From contig JAOVFP010000011.1 of the NCBI GenBank assembly GCA_025738555.1, positions 2,294,001 through 2,358,000 on the forward strand: a stretch of 64,000 bases of DNA, given 5' to 3'. Below the pieces are notes generated by a model that did not search any database, was not told the DNA's origin, and saw nothing but the letters and a program-made list of their open reading frames with translations. This DNA is from Cyathus striatus. Taxonomy: Eukaryota; Basidiomycota; Agaricomycetes; Agaricales; Nidulariaceae. Below, piece by piece: positions 1-10,872 of the stretch; position 1 is the first letter of the stretch; each line of letters opens with the position of its first letter. Position numbers and translations under genes: made by a program.

Positions 1-281
1 CATCACTTTATTCAGTCAGTGTGGATCTAGTTTTACTTATCAGTACTAGACTCCACTTCTTTGGTACAAAGAGGAATGCAGGGATTGACTATTCCGTATC
101 CCTTGTCCTCCTGCGCCAGGTCTGTTTCTATCTTTGTTTGTCTGTTATTCAAATTTCTCTAACATCCCTTGTCCTCCTGCACCAGACAGGTATTCTTGAC
201 GTTGCTTCGCTTACACGCTGTGTATACTTTACATCGTCCACTCACATTTGCTCATTCCCTCAATATCATTTAGATCAATAC

Positions 282-708
282 ATGTCTCATCCACATTCTA
301 GCAGAGATCCTTGGCACATTGAATTTGCTGAAGGAACCATTGAGACCAAGTATCCAATTGTTACCGAATTGTCGACACAACCACTCAATAAAGGGAAAGG
401 GCGAGCTGTTCCAGACACTTCGAAGTCTCACCAGGGTGACGCTGGAGGATCACGACTCCATCAAGATCCAACAGCATCAGTGGATGAGCGCCAAGGACCA
501 TTAGGTACTGCAACTCATCACTCGCATGAGACAGGAGACATGTTGGAACAAAATGTCCTGAAATTTTTTACCGCCATCATTGATGATCCAGCCATTGGAG
601 AACAATGAGATGCAGGAGTGGGAGGATCAGGAAGTGGACAAGGAGGAGAAGAAGGTCGTTCAGATAGACCTCATGTCACAAAAGTTGAGTTTGCCATACA
701 GTGAATTA
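282..708 (+). pseudogene. DIRS Gag, N-terminal piece (broken)
   Basis: An open frame begins with ATG at 282 and runs to a TGA at 606-608. The same frame continues after that stop through a Gly/Ser-rich stretch to a TGA near 708, where the first nested insertion begins. The encoded protein is hydrophilic, with no membrane segment after the start and no catalytic motif. Its place directly upstream of the later Gag pieces and the RT gene is why I call it Gag. The stop at 606 is probably a point mutation, because the composition on both sides is alike. No strong family motif is visible in this piece, so assignment rests on position. Confidence 0.5.
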
Positions 709-712
709 TGGT

Positions 713-1692
713 ACATTGTAATGCCTTAAGGCAGCCGCTGCCACATAAGGCAAATTGTTGAACACGAATCCTTAAACAGTCTTTAAAGGCATCGCAGAGA
801 GCCTTAGAACGTGATGTAAGGGCCCACTGTGAAGTCTTACAATACATTCATTCTCTACAATTGCTTATAATGTGGTGTAAGGATACTTGAAAAAAACATG
901 AATCTGTTTTTATTCCATTCGGAAGCCTAAATTGCGATGATTCTAATAAATAGATTGGTATTGGACTAGAAACTACATACATACAAAACTACATACTACA
1001 AATACTACTCATTGTTACTTAAGTCTTCAGTACTTCAGTACCAATGTCACTTACCAAGCTATTTTGCTTACCTTCACACTCTCTACAACTTCACTTACCT
1101 TGTGTGTAAACGAGAAAGTCAGTGCTCTTTTATACATCTCAGGCAGATGTTTTAGTCATCACACCCGGATCTTGCACTGTCTCGGCAGGGGGGTTTCCAA
1201 GTTCCGGAACCAGCTCTGAAGCTCTCTCCAGGCTAATCCAGACCTGCCCATATCTCTGCATACTTACATTAGTCACACTGTCATAATCCCGAGCCCCGTC
1301 ACAATGTATGCGAGCTGAGGGATATTCATTTTACTATATTTTTTACTACCTGTGATACATCACAATTTTACTACAGCCAGTGAGTTAAGTACAAGAGTAA
1401 GTACCTCCACAATATATCTAATGGATGCCACACAGCCGCACTCAGTACTCTTTTTCGAACGGCCTACAAGTAATATTATGAACTAAATAATACTATGGCC
1501 ACCTTGGAATCCATGTGTAATCTTACGAAAACCTTAACTTTTGCTTCATGAAACCCTGTGGTCTAAAAATGTATTGTAATGAAGCCCATGCCTTATGATG
1601 GAATATGACAGGCTTAGAATCATTTATATCATGCCTTTTAAGAACGTTATAATGTATGGTGTTGAGATTTAAGACTTAAGGCCTTACAATGT
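713..1692. mobile_element. Putative non-autonomous DNA transposon inserted in the DIRS Gag
   Basis: Imperfect terminal inverted repeats are visible: the left end reads ACATTGTAATGCCTTAAG and the reverse complement of the right end reads ACATTGTAAGGCCTTAAG. Gag-like coding sequence lies on both sides (282-708 and about 1783-2430). No ORF of note lies inside and no transposase motif was seen. I could not find a clean target duplication at these ends, so the exact boundaries and the superfamily are uncertain. Further short copies of the terminal motif (CTTACAATAC, TGTAAGG) are scattered in the first 180 bases. Confidence 0.5.
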
Positions 1693-1782
1693 GATTTGGA
1701 CTTTCGTGACACAGCCTTCACAACCAGTTGAACATGAACCTCGAGGATCGTCTGGAGGCCAGAGAGGGGAGATCAAACATAA

Positions 1783-4067
1783 CTACGGAGGCCATTTTTC
1801 GAACATGGTTTGGCCAACAAGCTTGAAGAAATATATGACTGATTCATGAAGGGACAAATCACAAAGGACTATGCTATTGCATCGCTTGGAAGGGACCTCC
1901 CTCCCTTCACTCCAGGCGACAGATCTTTGTCTGACAAAACCTTCAAAGCATATCTCAATGACTTTACCGAGCACACCTCACGTGAATCATTCTCCGAGCA
2001 CGTTGGACTTAACCCAGCAGGACAACGTCAACATGTTGGAGGGATTGAGCCAAACAATGGGACTGTCCTCAAATGCATGTTATCAGGAGGCTCTGGTGGG
2101 GACGAAGAGTCTCAGCTCAGTCAACTGGACAAAGAAGAAAGAGAATTGAACAAGAAGCAATGAGTCTATCTTGCAGACATGCCATGGTACAGACGACAAC
2201 AAGAGAAGGAGGCAAAAATTCACCCAGATATCATCAAAACAAGAAAACTTATCAATAACTTCACCAACGACTTCAGTACCATACAACAATGGGCAATGGA
2301 AGCATCTTCCATCCCAAACTTCCCTGAAACTGAGTGGGACAACATCATTCGAGGAAGAGTGGTTAATCTGGGAGTCGTCAAATCAGCCATCAGCGCCCCA
2401 TCACGAATTGGAGATCTTGAACCATCAACTAGGACCCCCGATAATACACCAAAATGTCTGTTCCACCCGTACCCAATTTTATCTGCACCCGATTTTCGAA
2501 GATTTTGCAAGACTCTATCCGGAAATTGGCACAGGCATTGCAAAAAGTTAGATTTTATCCAGAAGTCGGCACAGACATCACCAAAAATCACTTTTTTTTC
2601 TGGAAATCGCAGTTTTTTCAAAATCCGCTCAGTTTTATTGTTTTTATTCAAGTACAGGCATTATCTACATATTTAATAGCTCTCTTCTTCCTGAGTCTAT
2701 TTTACATTATGCTTGAGAAATGTAAAGGTATTTTTAATGCAATTTTAATGTGTACATACTACAGTGTGATGAGCATCCAATCAGACTGCATTGTGCAAAC
2801 ATTTCAGCTGTTGGTCAAGGCTGTGGGTGGTGTCTCAAGAACACATAGAAAATCGGCAGCTGGGAGAAGGAGGAATTGCTTAACATGGAAGTTCACGCTA
2901 ACAGATGTGTCTCAGAACTGAATGCCAATGGAGTGTTCATAAAGTTGAATAGGAATGTAGGAAACTCCCGCAGTGTTGGATGAGTCCTGTTTCCTGAGAC
3001 TTTTCATAGATAGCAAAGATGTTAGCACTCGTAAATAGTCAAATTTAATACATCCATACCTTTTCCCAGCATGATTGCTCCATTACACCGCACAAAAAAC
3101 ATACCCTGCACTTGAAATTCTATCTTGGTACAGTGTGTAGTGGTGTATGTTGGACCTGACATGGGCAGCACCAACTTCTTACAAGTTTAACTTTTTAAAT
3201 ATGCTGATGCGTTGTTTGAGAACATATTTAAAATTTGTTAGCAGCTGCTAAAACCAGAACTAATATGTTCTATTTTATTGAAAAGACTGAAGATAGTAGT
3301 GGTTGTCATTCTTGATATTGAGGAGTGTTGTTGACTTACAAGATCGCTTGGAACCAATCTGTGTTGATAGCTAATTGTATGCAACACAATGTAGACTAAT
3401 GGTAAAGCATAGTGTCAATGGTAAAAAAATTTCAAGTCTTCATGTCATAGATTTTATCCGGACCGGGAACAGGCCTGCCCGAGAACTTACAGTTTTATCC
3501 AGAGCTCTGGCACAGGCATATCCGACGAAAAGGTGAATTTTATCTGCACCAGGATCAGGCATTTTGGTGTATTATTGGGGGTCCTCATCAACTTCAAGTG
3601 CGACCAGTCCACCACCAGGAATCTCGACTGATGGAGAATGGTACAATGCATGGTATCATACCGCACACGCAACAATCGAAGTTTTCCCACACCGACAAGA
3701 AGAACTTGATCTCTATGGGGGTTTCATTTCTAGACTATTTGCCAACTCAACCAGTGCTCACCAAATCATTGCTTTTGACCAGGGCGTCAGAACTAACATC
3801 ACCCCATGGTGCAACATCCGACTTTGCGATTTCAGACAATACAAAGACATTGAAATGGCATATCTCTCCCCTGATGGAAAATACTACAATCTCTTGCAAT
3901 TCAAAGTGCAATCGTCTTCGAAGACCAGCACGGGACGTGAGAAGTCAGGGGAGATCTGCCGGAAGTTCAACTCCTCTCTTGGATGCCGATATATCCATAA
4001 GTGTTTCCACTGCAATCGGGCAGGACATGGAATGGCATCGTGTAGATCAGGAGAACCCCCAAAGTGA
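1783..4067 (+). pseudogene. DIRS Gag, C-terminal part, interrupted by a transposon
   Basis: The Gag frame runs from about 1783 with stops at 1840-1842 and 2161-2163, reads through a DMPWY motif at 2176-2190, and is cut at 2430 by an inserted element. It resumes at 3594 in the same frame once the insert (2431-3585) and one 8-bp target duplication are taken out, and ends at 4067. The last 45 codons carry a Cys/His array (C-x7-C-x3-H-x2-C-x2-C-x4-H-x4-C spacing) like the zinc knuckle of DIRS and related Gags. Gag would bind element RNA and form particles. Two nonsense codons plus the insertion make this copy non-functional. Confidence 0.75.
2423..3593. mobile_element. Non-autonomous hAT-like element (2431-3585) with 8-bp target duplications
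   Basis: The left end AGGACCCCCGATAATACACC is mirrored at 3566-3585 with one mismatch (AATAATACACC in the reverse complement). The inverted similarity continues inward over more than 100 bp, with repeated blocks of ATTTTATCC and GGCACAGGC. The element is flanked by CATCAACT at 2423-2430 and again at 3586-3593. An 8-bp duplication and short inverted termini fit the hAT superfamily. No transposase-coding segment is present in its 1155 bp, so it would depend on a partner. It interrupts the DIRS Gag between two codons. Confidence 0.9.
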
Positions 4068-5919
4068 AAATGAGAACAGCTTAGAATTAGAAGACATCGG
4101 TCTTCATCTGTCTTATCATAGACATTTTCAATGTTTTTCTTCCTCCTTTTCTTTGACTCCAGTTCTTTCATATACTTATAAAGCATGGACTTTTTCGAAG
4201 CCTCCTAAAGAATTTTCTCAAAATCCTATTATTCGTTCGGTGATGAAAAAATATAAAGATCTCTTTAAAATTGTTACTCCTATTAATGTTAATATTTTTG
4301 AGTGTTATTTGATAGATCATCCCAATCAAATCTTCATAAAATCAGTTTGTGAGGGTCTTCGAATTGGGTTTTGGCCTGAAGCAAAATTTTGTCCTGGCTA
4401 CCCAGCTTTGTGGAATGCCTCCGGGGAACATCCCTCACAAACATCGGCTGAAGAAGCTTTTTTGTTGGAGCAATGTAAACGAGAAGAACTCGGGCGTTTC
4501 TCAGAGCCATTTGAACCGCCTCTTCCCCAAGGAATGATCTCAATGCCAATTCATGCCGTACCAAAAGGAGAGTCGTCATTTCGTATGATTACTAATAAAA
4601 GTGCGGGAGAGAATGCTCTCAATAGTCTCATCTCCCGTGAGGCTGTTCAAGGACGATGTCCTCTTGACTCACTACGTCATCTTGGGGATGCTATTTTACA
4701 TCTCAAAAGGAAGCATGGGCCATTTGTTCGACTTATTCTTTTTAAATCAGATGTGAAAAGTGCTTATCATCTATTGCCAATGCATCCTCTCTGGCAGCGA
4801 ATGCAGGTTGTTACGACACCAGATAATCATCTTCATGTTGATAGGAATAACATATTTGGAGGAAGAGAATCAGCGCCATTTTGGATTGCCTTTATCTCCC
4901 TTGTTGATTGGATTGTGACATTCGTCAAAACTATTCCAGACCTCTGCATATACTCTGATGATGTATTTGGCGTTGATCTGGCCTCAAATGTCGAATGGTA
5001 TGATCTTTATCAATGTTATCTTCTGTCACATCAAACCCACCTTCTAACTCTATGGGATGAACTCGGTATTCCACACAATCGTGAAAAACAACTTCACGGA
5101 TCAATATTGCCGATTATTGGGTTCACTGTAGATGCTAATCAATCGTCGATAACTATGCCCGAAAACAAAAGGCATGAATTGATTGAACACATTGAGTGGT
5201 TCATTTCTCGTCATTATTTCAAACATTCTCTACGTGAATTTCAGCAGCTTGCAGGTTGGGTGAATTGGGCATTGAACGTCTTTCCACTCGTTCGGCCTGG
5301 CCTTTCAGCTGTATATCACAAGATGGCAGGCGCTAATTCTCCAAATTTGAGAATATATGTTAATAATGAAGTCCGAGAAGACTTATCATGGCTCTTGCGT
5401 CATCTCAAGGTTCAACGAGATCTTTTCATTATTGAAGACATTACATGGTCACCAGAACAAGTCGATACGACCTTGTTTGTTGATGCCTGTCTTCATGGGA
5501 TAGGGATCTGGGACCGGCTACTTCACCTTGGATATCTTTATGATTTCCCAGCATCTTTAGTGGGCGAGGATATCTATCCTTTTGAAGTCTTGGCTGTCGT
5601 TTCGGCATTATCTCTTCTCAAAGATCGTGTTTTATCAACGCATACTATCATCATTTTTTCAGACAGTATGAACATGGTAGCTCTTTTCAACTCGCTTCGA
5701 GCACCAAATAAACTTCTAAACAAAATGTTGAAAATTTCCATCGACACTTTGTTGCGGGAAAATATAGAGCTACGTGTACTTCATATTGCTGGAACTGATA
5801 ATCAAGTAGTGGATGCTCTCTCTAGAGGTGATACTCCTAGAGCAATTTCTCTAGATCCATATTTAACGGTTCAACATTTTATACCCCCACAAGATGTGCT
5901 GGGGGCATTCTTGAAATGA
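4068..5919 (+). CDS. Reverse transcriptase-RNaseH of the DIRS-like element
   Basis: This frame is open from before 3598, but up to 4067 it overlaps the Gag frame. I therefore take the real protein to start after the Gag stop, reached by frameshift or reinitiation (its frame is +1 to Gag). It encodes reverse transcriptase: motif A as SDVKSAYHL, a region with FGGRESAPFW, and the catalytic motif C as IYSDDVFG. An RNaseH-like domain follows, with TLFVDACLHGIGIWD, IIFSDSMNMVA and the terminal VDALSRGD characteristic of DIRS elements. The protein would copy element RNA into DNA. It is about 617 aa from 4068 with no internal stop, which is striking beside the ruined Gag. Its stop overlaps the start of the recombinase gene. 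Confidence 0.9.
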
Positions 5920-6908
5920 TACGGTCAAACAGGCATTCCAAGAAACCCACACGGGTTCCTTGGACACGCGAACGATTCATACGGGAACGTATGATTACTT
6001 TAGGTTATCGTGTCGACTCCTCAACCTCTCTTAACTACTCGTCCGCGCTGAATTCTTATATTGAATTCTGCCATATTCACCATCTCGACATTCATCCAAC
6101 AGCTGAAACTTTGATTGATTACTTACTGTTTATGTCCCATAATGTTACGTCGTCAACATTGTCGACGTACCTGTCAGGGATAGTCCACTGTCTAGAGCCA
6201 TTTTATCCATCAATTCGCGAAATTCGGAACTCTCGACAAGTTCGAGACATTCTATTGGGTTGTCGACGCCGTTTTCTCTCGAAACCAAACCGTAAACCTC
6301 CTCTTCCTCTTCACAATTTACAGTCAATCTGCAGACATCTGGATGTTCCTTCTGACCACGATACTCTTCTTTGCTTAACAATACTTCTTTCTGGTTTCTA
6401 TGGTCTCCTTCGTCTTGGAGAACTTGTCGCGCCAGATTCAACGATGCATCGAGACACAAGAAAACTGCCATCACGACTTTCCGTCCATTTCCCTACCCCC
6501 TCAGCATACCAATTCTCACTACCTACTCACAAAGCAGATCGTCGATTCGAGGGAGACGTTGTTGTTATTCAAAAACTTTTTCGAGAAGGGCCGGATCCGA
6601 CTCCAATTTTCCGAACCTACCTCTACTCACGCGATCAATTATTTCCTGTGCATCGTCTTCTTTGGTTGAAAGCAGACGGAACACCTCCAACACGCTCTTT
6701 CTTTTTAAAATTCCTGCGACAATTTGCAGGCCTAATTTATGCGGGACATTCCTTACGTTCAGGTGGAGCTACGGCTTTGGCAGAACATGGAATTCCTCTC
6801 GAATCCATACAGCAAATTGGTCGTTGGAATTCCGATGCTTTCCAAATCTACATTCATAAGCACCCTACTTTAATTGCCTCGCTTCGACTGCCGCACAACA
6901 TTGCATAA
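5916..6908 (+). CDS. Tyrosine recombinase of the DIRS-like element
   Basis: The 330-aa ORF begins at ATG 5916, overlapping the RT stop in the tetranucleotide ATGA, which suggests stop-restart translation. Catalytic residues of the tyrosine recombinase family are all visible: the first Arg in GFYGLLRLGELV, the H-x-x-R in GHSLRSGGAT, the later Arg/Trp in IGRWNSDAF, and the nucleophile Tyr in IYIHKHP. The enzyme would insert the circular cDNA by site-specific strand exchange, which is why DIRS elements leave no target duplication. The N-terminal half resembles a SAM-like core-binding domain of short helices. The frame is intact, so this copy could still encode an active recombinase. Confidence 0.9.
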   Translation: MIRSNRHSKKPTRVPWTRERFIRERMITLGYRVDSSTSLNYSSALNSYIEFCHIHHLDIHPTAETLIDYLLFMSHNVTSSTLSTYLSGIVHCLEPFYPSIREIRNSRQVRDILLGCRRRFLSKPNRKPPLPLHNLQSICRHLDVPSDHDTLLCLTILLSGFYGLLRLGELVAPDSTMHRDTRKLPSRLSVHFPTPSAYQFSLPTHKADRRFEGDVVVIQKLFREGPDPTPIFRTYLYSRDQLFPVHRLLWLKADGTPPTRSFFLKFLRQFAGLIYAGHSLRSGGATALAEHGIPLESIQQIGRWNSDAFQIYIHKHPTLIASLRLPHNIA

Positions 6909-8880
6909 TCTTGCTTTACTTTTCCTTCCTTCTCATCTCTCATCCTTTTATAATTAATACCTAATAGCCGATACTCTTTCACACCTCTCATCTTTCGTAT
7001 TTTTTCCTTCCATTTTTTTAAATACTGTGCTACTTGTGCGGCATCGATGTTTGACGGCGATAGATGGGTTTCCATTTCGAGGTGGTGTCGTCGTTCTTGC
7101 TTTCACAGGAGAACTCACGCACTGCCGCTCCTACTCTTTTGGTGCGAATGAGAACGATTGGCCATGGGTGTAGTGGTTTGGAGTGAAGCGGCTAAAGCCT
7201 CGGTACATAATATAACAAACGCTTAGTCATCAAGAGTCACGACATGAATAAATGAAAGCGCCTGACTCATTCTAAGTAACTTCTGACTTCCGAATCCGGA
7301 TATACTGTACCATTTCGACCGAATGTTCACGACTTTTTGGCGTGACGGGCATCCATCTATCCACAGGTCCTAGTGAGGTTCATTAAGAAGTGAGAATGGG
7401 GGAGAAAGTAACCTCATATTCAACAAGTGTCAAGTACTGTACTTAAATAGGTACAGAACGATGTAAACGAGCTGAGTACTAAAACCAACACGAGGCCAAT
7501 TCTACGGTACAGGCAAATTGCCTGCTCTACGGGGATTGCCTGCAATGTGCTTGAGGTGGCAGCAAAGGTGGCAGTCGATTAGAATACATCACGAATCACG
7601 ATGACATATTGGCGCTCTCAGTGCGTTAGGTAAGCATATGTTTGGCCGCCAAGTGCGGTGTTCCACTTCTTCGTCTGCATACCCACTTCCTCAGCTACCA
7701 TCCTCGAACTCAACTATACCCTCGCCTACGAATAGGACGAATATGAAGCTGTAATCCCCTCCACAAGGAAAGCTAGTAGGCGTATACATCAGCAACATCC
7801 GCAAAACTTTGAAATTACCGCTACCTGTTCACGACAGTCCACCACCAACTCTTCGCGGCTGAGAAGAAACCTGGTACTCGTGAAGAAGGCTAGCGAAAGA
7901 ATGGAGCATTAAAAAAGTTGACAGGAACGTATGTGACGCTTGGATTGGGGGAGATTGGGAGGGTTGTTGCTGGTGATGGAGGCAGGGAAGGGGATAATGG
8001 TCGAGAGGGGGGATGGGGGAGGAGGAGGTTAGAGAGCTGATTTTGAGTATGGTCTGTGTCTCTTTCATTCTTCCCTCCCCTTTTTTCTTATGCTCACTTC
8101 GTTCGCAGGCAGATCAAAAAGTCCTCCACACACAATTCACGTATCCAAGTACCCAAGTACCGTGTCCTTCTCCGATCCCCTAGATGGCACCGACAGGCCA
8201 CGTGCAATGGGTATCTGGACCTGGTGTGCTAAAGCACAGAAAAGCATCCTACGGCGCTAACTCCTTCCTCTCCATACCGGACTCCCCTTTTAAGGCGTAG
8301 GGCGTTGGCGTTGGGTGCAGGGAGTGGGGGTACGAAGCTGGATGGTGGACAGCCTTGGTTCGTGGGGTTCTTGCTGAGCATTAGTCGTCCTGTTGACCAC
8401 GTTGGCAGGTGCATCGTGACCGGTTCGGGAGGGGTCGAGTATGTGTTGTGTTGAGACTACCAGTGCTGCTCGTTCCTATCGTCCCGTGTCGTACTGGCTC
8501 TCGTGTTCCTCCTCTTTCTCTATCTTCTCTCTCCTTCGTGCGCAACGTGGTGTAGGGTGTGTGCGATGTCTAGGCACTTTGGGCGTTGGGGTAGAAGGTT
8601 GGTGCGCTCTGCGTCATCCAGTATGGGATTCAGGCTGTGGTGTACGATGCTGGTGTTGGCGTTGTGCTGACTTTCGGCTCCTCTCATTCGTCCTACACGA
8701 TTAGGTGGGCTGGGCTGGGAGTGGGGGGCTTGGAGATGTGAAAGGCTCTGGCTCTCAATAACTTGCTCCGGGCTCCCAACTTCGCTCATATACGCACTTT
8801 GGGCTTTCGTTTGGACCGTGTGCTATCGCCCCGATTGTGATGACGTTGTACTTACCCTCCTTTCTCTTCTTTTCGCTACC
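6909..8880. other. Non-coding stretch after the DIRS element
   Basis: I see no convincing gene. Roughly 6909-7250 is probably the 3' untranslated tail of the DIRS element. At 7510-7530 a short palindrome (arms CAGGCAA/TTGCCTG followed by CTCTAC) recurs elsewhere in the window. From 8100 the sequence becomes more GC-rich and leads into the decayed carboxypeptidase; its 5' exons may lie at 8100-8700 but I could not recognise them. Confidence 0.5.
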
Positions 8881-8883
8881 CTT

Positions 8884-9430
8884 ATAACCTCGCAGCACAG
8901 CTCGTCGGGTTCCTGCAGCAGTTCCTGGAAGTGTTCGGGGAGCTAAAGGGCAAGAAGCTGTTCCTTTCTGAAGAAAGTGTACGTCCTTTCCTTTCCTTCC
9001 TCCTCGCACTTTTTAGCTTTAACTTACATCCGTTTTTCTTTCCACGGTATCCGGGGATGTACGTCCCTTGTACCCTTCTTCAAGTCGAGGGGAGATGAAC
9101 TGATAAGGCTATGAGTAGATATCGCGAATTATATGTACACACACCCTGGGACCCTCGATTTGAGTCTGCAGGGTATTTGGATGAGATGTAGTGCGGGAAC
9201 AGAGTCCAGCTGTTCACTTCTTGCACAAGTATGAACGTTTGCTTTCAAGTACATTCTCCTCCACTTCCCTTCTTATCTTATCAATCTGGCTGGTACCTAG
9301 ATGACAGAGCCCTCAGCCGCGAAATGCAACTGTACGAATTACGTCTCTATACACGTTACGTTCCCGCCTAAAGGGCCGTTGGGTCTGGGTCGATGGGCTT
9401 ATGTGTTGTGTGCTGATGCATTTGTGCACT
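8884..9430 (+). pseudogene. Serine carboxypeptidase (peptidase S10) relic
   Basis: Fragments in different frames line up with secreted fungal serine carboxypeptidases. They are AAQLVGFLQQFLEVFGELKG...LFLSEES (8891-8979) before a GT donor, then PGMYVP near 9050 from the GESYAGxYVP active-site region, then IANYMYTHPGTLDLSLQGIW (about 9121-9180), and TNYVSIHVTFPPKGPLGLG (about 9337-9390). In this family the serine of GESYAG is the nucleophile of a Ser-Asp-His triad. Here the Gly before the Glu is changed and the exon edge breaks the motif. Stops and frameshifts separate all pieces and no C-terminal half is found, so this is a dead, truncated copy. Confidence 0.75.
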
Positions 9431-10075
9431 AGTCAGGGCAAGCTGCTCCTGTTGGCGTCATCACGTCTTCACTGCTGTGTGCTTTGGGCTTAGTGCATTC
9501 GCGCAGCTGTGGGTGTGGCTGCGGATGAACGGCTTCTGTGCCTGGCCGCCTGCATTGTGCGTTGTCTGCGCGTTTGCGTAGCGCTCTGAACTTGGATCTG
9601 TGATGTTTACCCCCCTCCTCCGTTTACATCTGCTTATATCTTACTCTGTATCCGAGTCATTTGCCGCTATGCGCTTTTGCCTATTTCTAGATTTAAATTT
9701 AATGTTCAGGTTTGAAGAAATAAGTCAGACATATCGCCATTTATAATGATCTATAGTCGTATTGGCAGCGATTGAACTTAAATGGCTTAAAAAAACGCCG
9801 ATGCGAGGACTTTTGCGCGTCTGATTTTCAACCCTTGGTAGGACAATATTTCGGCGTCGTTGTTACACTGAGCGAGCTCCATTGGTCTTACAGCAGATGA
9901 GTACATAGGACACTGGATTCAAGCTGATGATGTAGATCCGATCACTATATCATATGGTGGATAATCGCAAGTCGCTGTAGACGTAGTAGAAGCAATATTT
10001 ATGTATCGGATCCAGTGGCCTTCCCATGGAGTGGCCCTGGTCCTGACTCTGATTGACCCACGCTGCCATCAATAT

Positions 10076-10343
10076 TGTTGAAGGTACAGCATATCAACTC
10101 CGTGTGCCATACCGAGGAGGTCGCCGGCTGAGCATCCCGCGGGAGGCTCTAAGGATGAACGCGATAGAGCATTGCCTCTATCGCACTCTCCGATATTCAC
10201 TATAAAACATAAGTATACACTAGTAAAATAGTAGGTAATATTACATTCGTAGTATACATTGTAGAAAGGTATATAACCCCCTCCAGCTTGGGGTGTAGAC
10301 TACCAATAAATTCATTCATATCACATATTCCCCTGTCTGCTCA
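10076..10343. repeat. Probable solo LTR
   Basis: The 268-bp segment starts TGTTGAAGG and ends TGCTCA, the TG...CA ends expected of an LTR. It contains a TATA-like motif (GGTATATAACCCC near 10268) and AATAAA near 10312. The octamer ATCAATAT lies directly on each side (10068-10075 and 10344-10351), longer than the usual 5-bp duplication, so the true right end may lie a few bases further (...AATCA, with ATAT as duplication). I see no internal retrotransposon genes. A second copy elsewhere in the genome would confirm it. Confidence 0.6.
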
Positions 10344-10872
10344 ATCAATATGGACACGGATGTGTCAAGGGGTCTACCACCTGAGCTCCAACTGAGACTC
10401 TGTATCTATCCTACCAGTAACTATTCTCAGAATATACATACGTTCTGAACATATGCTTATCTCTCGTTATGGATGCTATTCCCTGGTGACATGACAATGA
10501 TAAGCAACAATTTAATTTACGGAGGAAAACGTCAGTTAAGCTAGAACCCTTTTTTGAAGGGTCTGACAACGGGACTGTTCTTGGATGGCTCCGCAGTCTC
10601 CGCTCCTGATGCGTAAGTAGGCATTGTTTCATCTCAGGCTTATTGATGTGCTATATATATCACTTACGTTGGTCATTTCCACTATAGGCAAACGGTGTAG
10701 TGGGTAGAAGCGCACATTCCTTAATGCGTACGTGATGATAAGGGGATGTCCGATGAAGGATCTTCTAGTCCCTCGGGTTTCTCACCCCCCCAAACCTCTT
10801 AAACACATTCGCACTTGATGTCACTGATGCTTCTTCCTTCCCCCCCATTTACCTATTGCTGACTGTGAGGAC

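Larger units (their letters stand above)
282..6908 (+). mobile_element. DIRS-like tyrosine-recombinase retrotransposon, degraded, with two nested insertions
   Basis: The segment holds, in order, a Gag-like protein with a Cys/His knuckle, a reverse transcriptase-RNaseH ORF and a tyrosine recombinase ORF, which is the gene content of DIRS-group elements. There is no aspartic protease or DDE integrase. The Gag is split by insertions at 713-1692 and 2431-3585 and carries stop codons, whereas the RT and recombinase ORFs are open. I did not find convincing terminal repeats, so the outer ends are only approximate. A duplicated pyrimidine-rich motif (CTTGTCCTCCTGC) occurs near 103 and 169 in the leader. 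The youngest events visible are the nested insertions. Confidence 0.85.

Noticed and set aside
3598..4067. N-terminal 157 codons of the long RT frame as genuine RT protein
   Set aside because: They overlap the Gag zinc-knuckle frame codon for codon and show no conserved motif; the shared DIRS RT features start only after about 4080.
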